Positions 54,650-64,000 of a DNA stretch of 64,000 nt are shown here, one piece after another. Position 1 is the stretch's first letter. Each line of letters starts with the position of its first letter. Both the position numbers and the translations under genes were made by a program. The notes beneath the pieces are model-generated. The model searched no databases. It was not told where the DNA came from and saw only the letters and a program-made list of their open reading frames with translations. The stretch is from the NCBI GenBank assembly GCA_030220185.1, contig JASPKZ010007525.1, positions 186,001 to 250,000 on the forward strand, read 5' to 3'. The DNA comes from Diploptera punctata (lineage: Eukaryota > Arthropoda > Insecta > Blattodea > Blaberidae).

Positions 54650-55740
54650 TTTGGGAATTTTTAACATTATGAGGTTTTATTAATAAGAATCAAATGAATC
54701 ATGACTTTTTCTTACTTCATAAGTCTATGTTTTTTTTAAACAACACCGCAGTATTGGCGACCATCGTCAGCTGTTTTCACGACTCAATTTTTTCTTTTGC
54801 CATCTGGTGTTCTTTTGCAGGAGTAATTTTCTAAACTGCCATCTGGTGTATATTTGAAGAACTATGTAATCAAGCTTGGTTCGTCCAGAATCTCGAAGTT
54901 CATGGTTCTAGTATGGTTTATTTTAATATATATCTTTTCCCAAACTGTTAAATCCAAAGGTCTTCTTCTTCTTCTTCTTCCGAATGCAGTATTGGGTGAT
55001 GATGCCCGTTCTGCGACTACAAAAACTGATCCTTCCATCGGTTGAAGGGTCTTCCGAGGTCTCTTTTGCCATTAGGGTTGAGGTGGTAAATCATCTTTGG
55101 TAAACGGGAATTTGACATTCTCTGGACGTGTTGGAACCATTTAATCTGATAATTTTGTAAATCCAAAGGTAATATAATATTTCTCCAATTAACAAATTCA
55201 GCCTGGGCAATCTTCTGTTAACCAATAATAAAGTTAACACCCCAGACAACAAAAAATCTGGAATTTATCAAATTGATTGCAAGATTACAATAGGATATAT
55301 ATAGGAAAAAGAAAAAGGAACTTGGAAACTCATAAAAAAGAACACTTTAGAAACATAAAGAATGGAGAAATTGAAAAATCAGCTATAGCAGCACATAGTT
55401 TATTAGAGAATCATAGAATTGAAAAAGAAGCAAAACTTTTTAAACATCTATTTAAACCTTTGGATTTAACAGTTTGGGAAAAGATATATATTAAAAAAAA
55501 AACCATACTAGAACCATGAATTTCTAGATTCCGGGCAAACCAAGCTTGATTACAAAGTTGTTCAAAAATACACAAGATGGCAGTTTAGAAAATGACTCCT
55601 GCAAAAGAACACCAGATGGCAGTTTGGATAATTACCGGCAAAAGAAAAAATTGACAGTCATGAAAACAGCTGACGATGGTCACCGATACTGCGGTGTTGT
55701 GTTTAAAAAAAAGTAGAAGTATGAGGTAAGAAAAAGTCAC
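54650..55740. mobile_element. PLE 3' ends in inverted orientation
   Basis: 54650-54955 is a minus-strand PLE end (tail and hammerhead-like fold at 54735-54780). 54957-55150 is foreign sequence. 55160-55740 is a plus-strand end: GIY-YIG scraps (55277-55519: ETHKKEHFRNIKNGEIEKS, IAAHSLLENHRIEKEA), tail, hammerhead-like fold at 55661-55700, terminus AGTATGAGGTAAGA. Same family as 31515-32760. Confidence 0.7.
55661..55705 (+). ncRNA. Worn hammerhead (C3/G8, GAUAC)
   Basis: CUGACGA at 55670-55676, U, GGU/ACC, GAUAC, loop UGCG, GUG. The core position 14 change and G at the cleavage position argue against activity. An inverted counterpart is at 54735-54780. Confidence 0.4.
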
Positions 55741-55749
55741 GATTCATTT

Positions 55750-56265
55750 GATTCTTAATATGTTTTTTTCCTTCCAATCCTTTGCATGTTAGAGAATGTT
55801 TCTGGTTGAGTACTTGATCTTCTTCATTGCATATGCAACACTGAGTACTATTCATGATTCCCATTTCGTGGAGATGATTAAGTAGATAATGGTGACCAGT
55901 GAAGAGTCGGAATATGACCACAGCAGACTTTCTTGGTATTGTCAGGATGTGGGATTGTTAGTGAATATTTGCATATCATTTTCCCTCTAGTTTTTCGTTT
56001 GTTATTTGTTGTGCTTTCCAGTTTTGATGTTTTATGTCTCTGATTTTGAAAGTTAGATCCTGTTTCTTATGTGGTTTGTATAGTTTTGTGGTTCCCTTTT
56101 TGGTGAGCATATCTGCAATTTCATTACCAGCAATGCCAACATGGGCTGGAATCCATTGTAAGACTACTCACTGTAGTCTTGGTATAAGGATTTTGATTAT
56201 CACTGGACAACAAATTTTAACTTTTTGTTAGTTACGGAATTGAAATGACCAGATTTCGATGTATT
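55750..56265 (-). pseudogene. LINE RNase H and C-terminal zinc-knuckle region
   Basis: Minus strand: QWIPAHVGIAGNEIADMLTK (about 56161-56105) is an RNase H motif of non-LTR elements. Downstream the 55921-55703 frame has FRLFTGHHYLLNHLHEMGI and QCCICNEEDQ, the usual HLH/CxxC end of such proteins. Frames are broken. Clade not assigned (I, R1 or Jockey-related). Confidence 0.7.
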
Positions 56266-56384
56266 TTTTCATGCTGAACACGAAAATGACAATGAAATTG
56301 TCAGTAGTGGTCTAGTTCTTTCGTAATTTTGAAAAATATCTTTGAGTAAAAATTATTCCCTCCTTAAATCTGGTAATATTAAGA

Positions 56385-56725
56385 CTAGCTTACCTCAGTT
56401 TAGGGTGTTTCCTTTTAGCTTGTCTGCTGTAATGGACCTCGGGGACATCTCTGACCACTGACCAACAATAGTCAGCTAGCATAGATGTATTCTATTTGCC
56501 TTGGTATCGTTTTTCAAATGATGAGATTGTCTGGTGAAAATGTTCTCCATGTTTATCAGAAACTACACCACAGAGTGGAGAAAATGGATTTTTAATGACA
56601 TATTACACCCCATTTCACGATAAGCTAATAACATATTGTCCACACATTGTTTGTAGTTTGGGGCCTGATGGTTCCTCAAGAAATTTAAGGCAACTGCTCT
56701 GAAAGATTCTCAAGATTTTTTTTTT
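56385..56725 (-). pseudogene. Conserved repeat-family ORF, minus copy
   Basis: Minus strand: LRNHQAPNYKQCVDNMLLAY, REMGCNMSLKIHFLHS, KHGEHFHQ, SFEKRYQGK, MLADYCWSV, RDVPEVHYSRQA, with one frameshift after HFLHS. Many arthropod genomes carry repeats encoding this signature (CNMSLKIHFLHSHL, EHGERFHQD, MLADYCW); I do not know its enzymatic role. A second copy faces it at 57430-57780. Confidence 0.55.
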
Positions 56726-57375
56726 CTTTTCTTTTCTTTTCAGAAGTTTCAAACAGTGTTTAATTCCTTGAAGAGTTTTTTCACGTCACTGACTAGGAAC
56801 CAATAAAAAATACCTTCCTTAATTTTAATTGTACTTAAAACTCAGAAATTTTGTAAGTACTTAAATGCACTCCCATCAAGTATCTAAATACTCTCACATC
56901 AGTAACACTGCCTTAAGACTGAACTTTGATTAATTCAAAAATAATCGCCACTCTTCCGGTTTGTGTCCGATGTTTATAGCAGACATTAGACCTTGTATAT
57001 TGTTGCAGAATACAATGTGATTTTTTTTTAATTGTTCAAGTGGCTTCTTGCATGTTCTATATGCAGATAACTTTACATTCTCACCATTACATTAGTTTGT
57101 TCTCTCCAAATCATGAGGATTTCTTCTTTCCTTCCAACCTGTCACTAATATTTGCAGAACAGCAAATATGTGGAGCAAAATGTTTGTCAAGATCCTCTAT
57201 TTTGCACCTGAATAAAGATTGGTACGCTTTCTTAATAAATGGAGTTATATGTCACTTCTGCAATGTGAACGTCACTTTTCCAAAAATATAACAAATGTTA
57301 TGTGGACTATACACACAATTTCTTAGCATTTTAGCTTTTATTACAATGCAGTCTTATCTCTGCGCATAATTTTAA
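56726..57375. other. Spacer between two copies of the repeat-family ORF
   Basis: AT-rich, no supportable gene. Confidence 0.4.
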
Positions 57376-57399
57376 AAATGTATCTGAGAAAATATAGAC

Positions 57400-57800
57400 A
57401 TATCACACATTTGTTCTACACGACAAAACTGCACATCTATGTAACTTATACACCAAGGCACAAACCATTGTTCACTCACGAAATTCCACTAGATAATATA
57501 AAGGACCCAGATTACAAAAACTTGGTAAACAAAATGTTGAATGCATTCAAGGAATGTGGATGTAACATGAGTCTCAAGATCCACATGCTACAGTCTCACT
57601 TGAACTACTTTTCCGAGAATCTTGGGGACTACAGTGAAGAACATGAGGAGAGATTCCACCAAGATCTCATGGAATTAGAAACAAGATACCAAGACAGGCG
57701 GAGCACCACAATGCTTGCCGACTACTGTTGAATAATGAAGAGGGAAACTCCTAGAAGTGTTTGTAAAAAGATGCCAACAAGAAAAAGCTTCACATGCAAA
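57400..57800 (+). pseudogene. Conserved repeat-family ORF, plus copy
   Basis: Open 57378-57731: DPDYKNLVNKMLNAFKECGC, NMSLKIHMLQSHLNYFSENL, EHEERFHQDLMELETRYQD, TTMLADYC, then a stop. Same family as 56385-56725, in opposite orientation. Truncated at both ends. Function unknown. Confidence 0.55.
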
Positions 57801-57944
57801 AAAAAAAAGATCACATTGAGTACTAAAGATTAACTGTACTCTTTATCGCGGTATATTAAGTTGACAATTAAATTGACAGTATTGCAATATTTAGTAATTT
57901 CTAACAGTGACTGTTATTATTTTACTTTAAAACATCATAAAAGA

Positions 57945-58125
57945 ATGTTAATATTATTCGTTTTTAAACACCTTAATAATGGACAAATTATATTTGAAAA
58001 GAAAAATATACGCCTAGACTGGGGTTTGAACCCAGGACCTTTGACTTTCTATGTCAATGCTCTTCCATCTGAGCCACCTAGGCCTCCAATCTAAACGCGT
58101 ATTTTTCTCTTACACATAGTTAATT
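57945..58125 (-). repeat. tRNA-like repeat unit, split by LINE
   Basis: Minus-strand copy of the unit that forms the 60.6-62.1 kb array. The tRNA-like part is 58012-58083. The unit breaks at TAGTTAATTCC (58125) and resumes at TAACCCCAAATGCTACGAG (60627) after the LINE. Confidence 0.8.
58012..58083 (-). ncRNA. tRNA-like cloverleaf, AGA anticodon position
   Basis: Identical in sequence to the array copies at 61088-61159 (72 nt; same stems and ATAGAAA loop). Confidence 0.6.
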
Positions 58126-60626
58126 CCTGCTCCCGGCATATCTGCTCATGACATTGTATTCGTAGAATACTCACTCCAATGTCCTAAAAGACGCTCTAAA
58201 TTGATTACGTACAGAAATTTACAAAACATAGACGATACTAAACTAAAATCAGATGCTTTAGAACTACCTTGGTACACAATATGGAATCTTAGATCAGTTG
58301 ATGAAAAAGTAGACACATTTAATACACTGATATTACAACTATATGATAGACATGCACCAGTAAAAACCCGACGATTTTCCCGCCCCCCTGCACCCTGGAT
58401 GAATGACTCAATACGTGAACTTATGTCAAAACGAGACAAAGCATACCGAACATACAGACGACTAAAAATGACGAGAACTGGCAACTGTACAAACAACTTA
58501 GAAACACAACTACACAAACTATACGCAATGCCAAACTACGACACGCCCACAGTATAATCGGACCTGAAATAAGTGCACGGGACACTTGGCGAAATCTCCG
58601 TGCAATGGGACTTAGACAGTTGAATCCCTCAACTGACTCTATAGACATTTCTGTAGATGACTTAAATGAACATTTTACCTCAATACCCATGACACCTCCA
58701 GACAACAAGACTAAAATAGACACTCTTAAAGACTTATCCCCATCCCCCCATATAGGAAGAGATAAATTTTACTTTAACGACATTTCGCCTATAGACGTTA
58801 AAAAATCACTCAAGCGGATTAAATCCAATGCACAAGGAACAGATAACATCAGCATTTTAATGCTAAATAAAATCATTGACATTATACTACCCACAGTGAC
58901 TCATATTTTTAATGCTTCCCTTATAACTTCTATCTTCCCTACTGTATGGAAACAGTCTAGAGTTCGGCCTATACCAAAAATAAGTACACCTACTAACTGT
59001 AATGACTACCGACCGATTAGCATCCTTCCGACATTATCTAAAGCCCTGGAACATATTGTACATAAGCAAATGACTGAATATATCCAAGAAAATCACCTCC
59101 TTGATCCTTATCAATCCGGCTTTAGATATGGTCATAGCACAACCACAGCTTTGCTAAAAATTACTGAAGATATTTGTGAAGCCGTGGACAGACGTCAATT
59201 GACTCCTTTAACCTTACTTGACTTCAGCAAAGCTTTTGACACAGTAGACCACGACTTACTTATGATAAAGCTCAAGCACCTACACTTGTCTGACAGCGCT
59301 GTATCCTGGTTCGACTCATACCTGCACGGTCGTCAACAATACGTTTCATTAAACTCTAGATCTTCGTCTTGGCGCAACGTGCTGGCTGGAGTCCCCCAGG
59401 GCAGTGTTCTCGGACCTCTTCTTTTCTCAATCTACATAAATGACTTGCCAACTGTACTAAAGCACTGCCGTTATCACCTCTACGCTGATGATCTCCAAAT
59501 TTACCTACATTCACCTCCTCATTCTCTCATAACAGCTTGACAAAAATGAATGACGATCTCATATCCATCTTTAACTGGTCTTCAAGTATCGGTCTAAATC
59601 TAAATCCTAACAAGTCACAAGTAATTCTAATGGGACAACAAAGACTGCTTACAACCTTTGACATATCTACACTACCAAACATTACTATAAATAATATAAT
59701 TATCCCTTATTCTTCTTCAGTAATAGATCTTGGACTACATCTAGACGCAAATTTAACCTGGCAAACACAAGTGAAACACATATGTAAAAAGACTTTCTCC
59801 ATCTTACATTATCTTAGACGTTTAAAGAATTTTCTCCCAGTTTCGTTAAAAACAAATCCTTGTGCAGAATCTTGTGTTACCACACTTCGATTATTGTGAC
59901 ATTATATATAATGATCTAAACTATGACTTGTCGCAGAGACTGCAGCGTGTTCATAATGCTTACGTTCGATTCATTTTCAATATCCGCCGTTATGACCATA
60001 TTTCCGAACACTTTAATAACCTCTCTTGGCTCCGTCTTACTGACAGACGTAAATTGCACTCTCTTTCACTACTTTCAAGCTTCTGAATTCCTACATCCCT
60101 ACTTACCTGGCGTCTAGATTTGAGAAGTTATCCTCTTACCACAATATTGACACTAGATCACAAGATAGCAGTCTGCTAACAATTCCTCTTCATAGCACTT
60201 CCTCCTATTCTACTTCCTTCACAGTAGCCTCTGCCCGCTCCTGGAATCTCCTTCCTCAAGAGATCAGGGGTTGCCGCACACTTGGTACCTTTAAGTCACG
60301 CTTATACAGTTACCTGTTGTCTAATAATTAATTTTTCTCTATTTATTTAATTTTATACTATGTCATTAATCTTTTCCTGTTTTTTTTATATATATATTAT
60401 ACATATATATTTAATTCGTTAAATTTAGAGTAAATCAAAATACATTATAAATATTAATTGTATTGTATTCATAACTTGTAATCGTTTATATTTATATATA
60501 TATATTGTAATTTAGATTTAAGACTATTTTTTGTTTGTATTTTTTTTTAAACCTGGTTGAGTGGTAGACAAGGCCTTAAGGCCTTAACTCTGCCAGGTAA
60601 AATAAAGCTATTATTATTATTATTAT
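58126..60626 (+). mobile_element. CR1/L2-like LINE, 5'-truncated
   Basis: Inserted in a tRNA-like repeat unit. Contains RT from its N-terminal side to the end of the protein and a 3' end CCTTAACTCTGCCAGGTAAA followed by ATAAAGC and (TTA)n. The same 3' end occurs at 22388-22440 in the other orientation. A few frameshifts; relatively young. Confidence 0.85.
58201..60330 (+). pseudogene. LINE ORF2 reverse transcriptase, four frames
   Basis: Open parts 58201-58557, 58605-59540, 59537-59899 and 59862-60086 overlap or abut. Motifs: PPAPWMNDSIRELMSKRDKA; RPIPKISTPTNCNDYRPISI; DPYQSGFRYGHSTTTALLK; LLDFSKAFDTVDHDLL; AGVPQGSVLGPLLFSIYIND; LYADDLQIYL with the YADD box; then NPNKSQVILMG; VLPHFDYCDIIYNDL; WLRLTDRRKLHSLSLL; and near 60230 ARSWNLLPQEIRG. 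The endonuclease is missing. The pattern fits CR1/L2-related LINEs. Confidence 0.85.
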
Positions 60627-60808
60627 AACCCCAAATGCTACGAGCCGTTGCTACGATTTTTGCAAATGGCGGCTTCTTTGTTAAGAAGACTTTTTATTGG
60701 GAATTTAAACATTACTTATAAAGCCAGTAGTGCTTCTTTCAATGTTAATATTATTCGTTTTTAAACACCTTAATGATGGACAAATTATATTTGAAAAGAA
60801 AAATATAC

Positions 60809-60880
60809 ACCTAGACTGGGGTTTGAACCCAGGACCTTTGATTTTCTATGTCAATGCTCTTCCATCTGAGCCACCTAGGC
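60809..60880 (-). ncRNA. tRNA-like cloverleaf, inverted copy
   Basis: Same as 61088-61159 with one change in the acceptor 3' strand and one in the anticodon stem (GTCAA to ATCAA). Confidence 0.55.
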
Positions 60881-61087
60881 CTCTTTTCAAATATAATTTG
60901 TCCATCATTAAGGTGTTTAAAAACGAATAATATTAACATTGAAAGAAGCACTACTGGCTTTATAAGTAATGTTTAAATTCCCAATAAAAAGTCTTCTTAA
61001 CAAAGAAGCCGCCATTTGCAAAAATCGTAGCATTTGGGGTTAGGGAATTAACTATGTGTAAGAGAAAAATACGCGTTTAGATTGGAG

Positions 61088-61160
61088 GCCTAGGTGGCTC
61101 AGATGGAAGAGCATTGACATAGAAAGTCAAAGGTCCTGGGTTCAAACCCCAGTCTAGGCG
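61088..61160 (+). tRNA. tRNA-like, perfect cloverleaf, copy 1
   Basis: Acceptor GCCTAGG/TCTAGGC (one G-U), D stem GCTC/GAGC with GG in the loop, anticodon stem TTGAC/GTCAA with loop ATAGAAA, 5-nt variable loop, T stem CTGGG/CCCAG with loop TTCAAAC. The anticodon position reads AGA (Ser), but the short variable arm is not that of a serine tRNA. A and B boxes are good. More likely a tRNA-derived repeat than a decoding gene. Confidence 0.5.
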
Positions 61161-61387
61161 TATATTTTTCTTTTCAAATATAATTTGTCCATCATTAAGG
61201 TGTTTAAAAACGAATAATATTAACATTGAAAGAAGCACTACTGGCTTTATAAGTAATGTTTAAATTCCCAATAAAAAGTCTTCTTAACAAAGAAGCCGCC
61301 ATTTGCAAAAATCGTAGCAACGGCTCGTAGCATTTGGGGTTAGGGAATTAAGTATGTGTAAGAGAAAAATACGCGTTTAGATTGGAG

Positions 61388-61460
61388 GCCTAGGTGGCTC
61401 AGATGGAAGAGCATTGACATAGAAAGTCAAAGGTCCTGGGTTCAAACCCCAGTCTAGGCG
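61388..61460 (+). tRNA. tRNA-like, copy 2
   Basis: Sequence identical to the copy at 61088-61160. Confidence 0.5.
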
Positions 61461-61687
61461 TATATTTTTCTTTTCAAATATAATTTGTCCATCATTAAGG
61501 TGTTTAAAAACGAATAATATTAACATTGAAAGAAGCACTACTGGCTTTATAAGTAATGTTTAAATTCCCAATAAAAAGTCTTCTTAACAAAGAAGCCGCC
61601 ATTTGCAAAAATCGTAGCAATGGCTCGTAGCATTTGGGGTTAGGGAATTAACTATGTGTTAGAGAAAAATACACATTTAGATTGGAG

Positions 61688-61760
61688 GCCTAGGTGGCTC
61701 AGATGGAAGAGCATTGACATAGAAAGTCAAAGGTCCTGGGTTCAAACCCCAGTCTAGGCG
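61688..61760 (+). tRNA. tRNA-like, copy 3
   Basis: Sequence identical to the copy at 61088-61160, although its 5' flank differs slightly (AATACACATTTAG). Confidence 0.5.
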
Positions 61761-61987
61761 TATATTTTTCTTTTCAAATATAATTTGTCCATCATTAAGG
61801 TGTTTAAAAACGAATAATATTAACATTGAAAGAAGCACTACTGGCTTTATAAGTAATGTTTAAATTCCCAATAAAAAGTCTTCTTAACAAAGAAGCCGCC
61901 ATTTGCAAAAATCGTAGCAACAGCTCGTAGCATTTGGGGTTAGGGAATTAACTATGTGTAAGAGAAAAATACGCGTTTAGATTGGAG

Positions 61988-62060
61988 GCCTAGGTGGCTC
62001 AGATGGAAGAGCATTGACATAGAAAGTCAAAGGTCCTGGGTTCAAACCCCAGTCTAGGCG
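61988..62060 (+). tRNA. tRNA-like, copy 4
   Basis: Sequence identical to the copy at 61088-61160; the array ends soon after, at about 62085. Confidence 0.5.
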
Positions 62061-62599
62061 TATATTTTTCTTTTCAAATATAAATCATAAAAGAAGTTTG
62101 TCTTAAAATCACTGCATTTGTGCATTGAGCGTTAGACTAATATCTATTTTTCAAAAAACCCTGATGTGATACAAGGAAACTGTTTCCAGATTCGGTTTCA
62201 GCACACCTGAAATGTATTAGGGCACATCTCAAAGTTTGTGCGATGTTCCGAAAGAAAAAATTTGTTGCCCAGTGTAATTAACCTTTACACTGCTACGAAC
62301 GGGTATATCCGTTGGCAAAGAAAATGCTTGCTGTGCTATGGGTGTGTGTATCCATTCTCAACTCCAAACGCCTGCTAGTTATATAATACGTATTGCATTG
62401 CTTTCAAACTCTGCCATCTCCTAGGAACCTAAATAAACTTTTTCCATATTTCTCCCTGCATTGAGCAAGGATGGTTTTAAAGGCTGGAAATATCTCAGCA
62501 GTGAAAAGCTTAAAGTAACTTGTATTGATGTCTTCACTTCTTATAGAAGCTGTACAGAATACTTTGATTAGAGATATCATCACTTAAATTTTAATAAAA

Positions 62600-62720
62600 A
62601 TTACAATGGGAAGTAATACTATGAGGTAAATTACAATTTATATAAACAAATTCGATATTTATTATTTTTACATCACACCTCATAATATCTGTGATTTCTA
62701 GTTTCAAAGGGTGTTATGCC
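62600..62720. repeat. PLE-terminus scrap
   Basis: GGGAAGTAATACTATGAGGT at 62609 and, 60 bp on, ACATCACACCTCATAAT: the paired end motifs seen in the other PLE foldbacks. 62090-62600 otherwise shows nothing firm. Confidence 0.5.
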
Positions 62721-63640
62721 TACACTAGGGCCTAACTGCCATAATAATAAAATACTATAAAAAGCCGATAAAGGATAGACACATATACATGTGTATTATA
62801 CCAAAAAATAGGGCATAAATATTCACCCTTTAAATGCGGATTAAAAGTCTCAATCAAAATATACATAAGTGTTTTATAGATAAAAAACTAAGGAAAAAAT
62901 TATGATAAAATGACTATTTCACATCAATATATTTTTCAATCAATGAAGACACACTTACGAAATCTTATATAATATCAAAAACAACTTGTTAGTTTCAACC
63001 AAATAGGAAACTCTTACGAAAACTTATATAACCCAAACACATTAGGATAAGAAGTTAAAAACACCTTATATAACTTGGCCATGACATACTAGGAATATTA
63101 CTACAGATGGGGCAAGAAAATAGAGTTTCCATTAGTTTTAGGGGATGGTGAAAGGTAAAGATAATCATATAAAAGCCGGGATTTTTAGTGGAAAAAGGAG
63201 AACAGCGGCGGGACCGAACTCGGTCCCCCAGCAGGGGAGGCAGCTACATTGGTAATATGAATCTTTTTTATCATTCCTTGGTCATTTTCAGACATAGAAT
63301 TAAATAAGGGACCAAATGGTCCAAAGAACTTAGAATAACGAACAAAGTTGGATATTTTAAAATGATTAATTTCTCTCTCTGAATTTTAACACTTTAGTAT
63401 TTTGTCGTTTGACAATATGGCGATTTCAGCTGACTTCAATAAATTGTTTTATATGTTATTGATCTAATATTTCTTTATGTTTGGTTTTATTTTAATAAAT
63501 AATGTTATTTTTCGTTTACTGTGTTTTTAACATGTTAAATATGGAACTCATCCTCCAAAACCAAGGCCAACCGCTCGGGCCAAAGACCACTTAAACAATA
63601 GTGAACTTAACGCTATCATTACGGCGGGGCTTAACTGACC
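62720..63640 (+). other. Possible solo LTR or unknown repeat
   Basis: A TATA-like ATCATATAAAAGCCGGG at about 63166 precedes a GC-richer stretch with GGGACCGAACTCGGTCCCC. AATAAA-type signals lie near 63440 and 63495. This could be an LTR promoter, but no target duplication or matching second copy is present. Uncertain. Confidence 0.25.
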
Positions 63641-63679
63641 GCCCGCGTAATAAAGGGCATCCCCTCTATCCTCAGCTAA

Positions 63680-63960
63680 AACTCTGACTGTCGAACTTCC
63701 GCCATCACTACCAACTTTTCACCTGCCCATCTGGTGCAGGTTTGATGAACTTCAAAATCAAATCTTGCTCACCGGGAACTTCAGAAATCATAGATCTGTA
63801 TTTGGTCTTCTGAATGTATAACTTTTCCTAAATGTTTCAATAGTTTATTTTCCAAAATTGGCATTGCAGCTCACAATTTGCTAGAGAATCACAAGAGATA
63901 GTTAAGTAGATAGGAGTTATGAAGTATGAGATGAGTGAAATAAAAAATAAACAATATTAT
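63680..63960. mobile_element. PLE ends in inverted orientation, at window edge
   Basis: 63690-63860 encodes, on the minus strand, the PLE tail (APDGQV, DLILKFIK) and the end of the nuclease (KLLKHLGK). 63862-63950 on the plus strand has IAAHNLLENHK and the terminus AGTTATGAAGTATGAG. Continues past the window. Confidence 0.55.
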
Positions 63961-64000
63961 TTATATAAACTTGAATTTTTAGTTTCATTTCAATGTCATT

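Larger units (their letters stand above)
60627..62085 (+). repeat. 300-bp tandem array of tRNA-containing units
   Basis: One inverted unit (60627-60884) is followed by four direct units. The tRNA-like start recurs at 61088, 61388, 61688 and 61988, exactly 300 bp apart. Each unit has AACATTGAAAGAAGCACTAC, AAGAAGCCGCCATTTGCAAA, GGGTTAGGGAATTA and the tRNA-like segment. Units differ at only a few bases; the first lacks a 13-bp piece (CAACGGCTCGTAG). Confidence 0.95.

Noticed and set aside
61088..62060. Four functional serine tRNA genes
   Set aside because: The anticodon position reads AGA, but the variable loop is 5 nt instead of the long serine arm, and the copies lie in a tandem repeat; annotated as tRNA-like instead.
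62279..62350. piggyBac-like end (TTAACCTTTACACTGCTACG)
   Set aside because: No matching opposite end with TTAA nearby, so it could be chance or a lone fragment.

Overview
This window is eukaryotic, very probably an insect with a large, repeat-rich genome (a polyneopteran such as a cockroach would fit, but that is inference). It is AT-rich with long introns, at least three tRNA-derived SINE families, several non-LTR retrotransposon lineages, hAT, piggyBac, mariner, Tc1-like and Mutator-like DNA transposons, and an unusual density of Penelope-like elements (PLEs). I see no bacterial-type genes, CRISPR or rRNA.

Host gene. One split gene on the + strand can be followed from about 14.1 kb to 50.4 kb. 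Its exons are 14134-14325 or its duplicate 14667-14858, then 15920-16028, 26237-26465, 28265-28490, 43151-43446 and 50201-50422. Splice sites and reading phases agree at every visible junction except one: intron 2 must hide at least one more exon. The protein resembles the N-terminal beta-propeller and start of the coiled coil of FAAP100, the 100-kDa subunit of the Fanconi anaemia core complex, which works with FANCB and FANCL. The C-terminal half lies beyond the right edge. The first coding exon sits in a tandem duplication of about 535 bp. Everything from 16 kb to the right edge is therefore intron of this gene, filled with transposable elements.

Layout. 1-13.6 kb is intergenic: a deleted hAT copy split by a Jockey-like LINE, a second hAT with a broken transposase in the opposite orientation, and piggyBac remains. 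13.7-16.1 kb holds the duplicated first exon, MITEs and exon 2. 16.1-26.2 kb (intron 2) is a nest of insertions: a piggyBac in a tRNA-like repeat, and two copies of a second hAT family in opposite orientations. One of these sits inside an RTE-like LINE and was itself entered by a CR1-like LINE, another LINE and SINEs. 28.5-43.1 kb (intron 4) carries a long-TIR element, a Tc1-like element inside a PLE terminus, a Mutator-like transposase relic, and two head-to-head PLE pairs. 43.4-50.2 kb (intron 5) holds foldbacks, RTE scraps and a nearly full-length decayed PLE. 50.4-64 kb (intron 6) holds a 134-bp satellite entered by an intact-looking mariner, more PLE ends, LINE fragments, and a 300-bp tandem array in which each unit carries a perfect tRNA cloverleaf.

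Most notable signal. The PLE termini contain hammerhead-ribozyme folds (CUGANGA, helix II, GAAAC, short loop, GUH, helix I). PLE hammerheads are a known class. Here, however, the core pair C3-G8 occurs in two states across copies, C3/G8 or U3/A8, and I saw no mixed state. That is the covariation expected if the pair is under selection. Hammerheads also occur in protein-free foldbacks (11.1 kb, 21.0 kb), which look like ribozyme-bearing non-autonomous derivatives.
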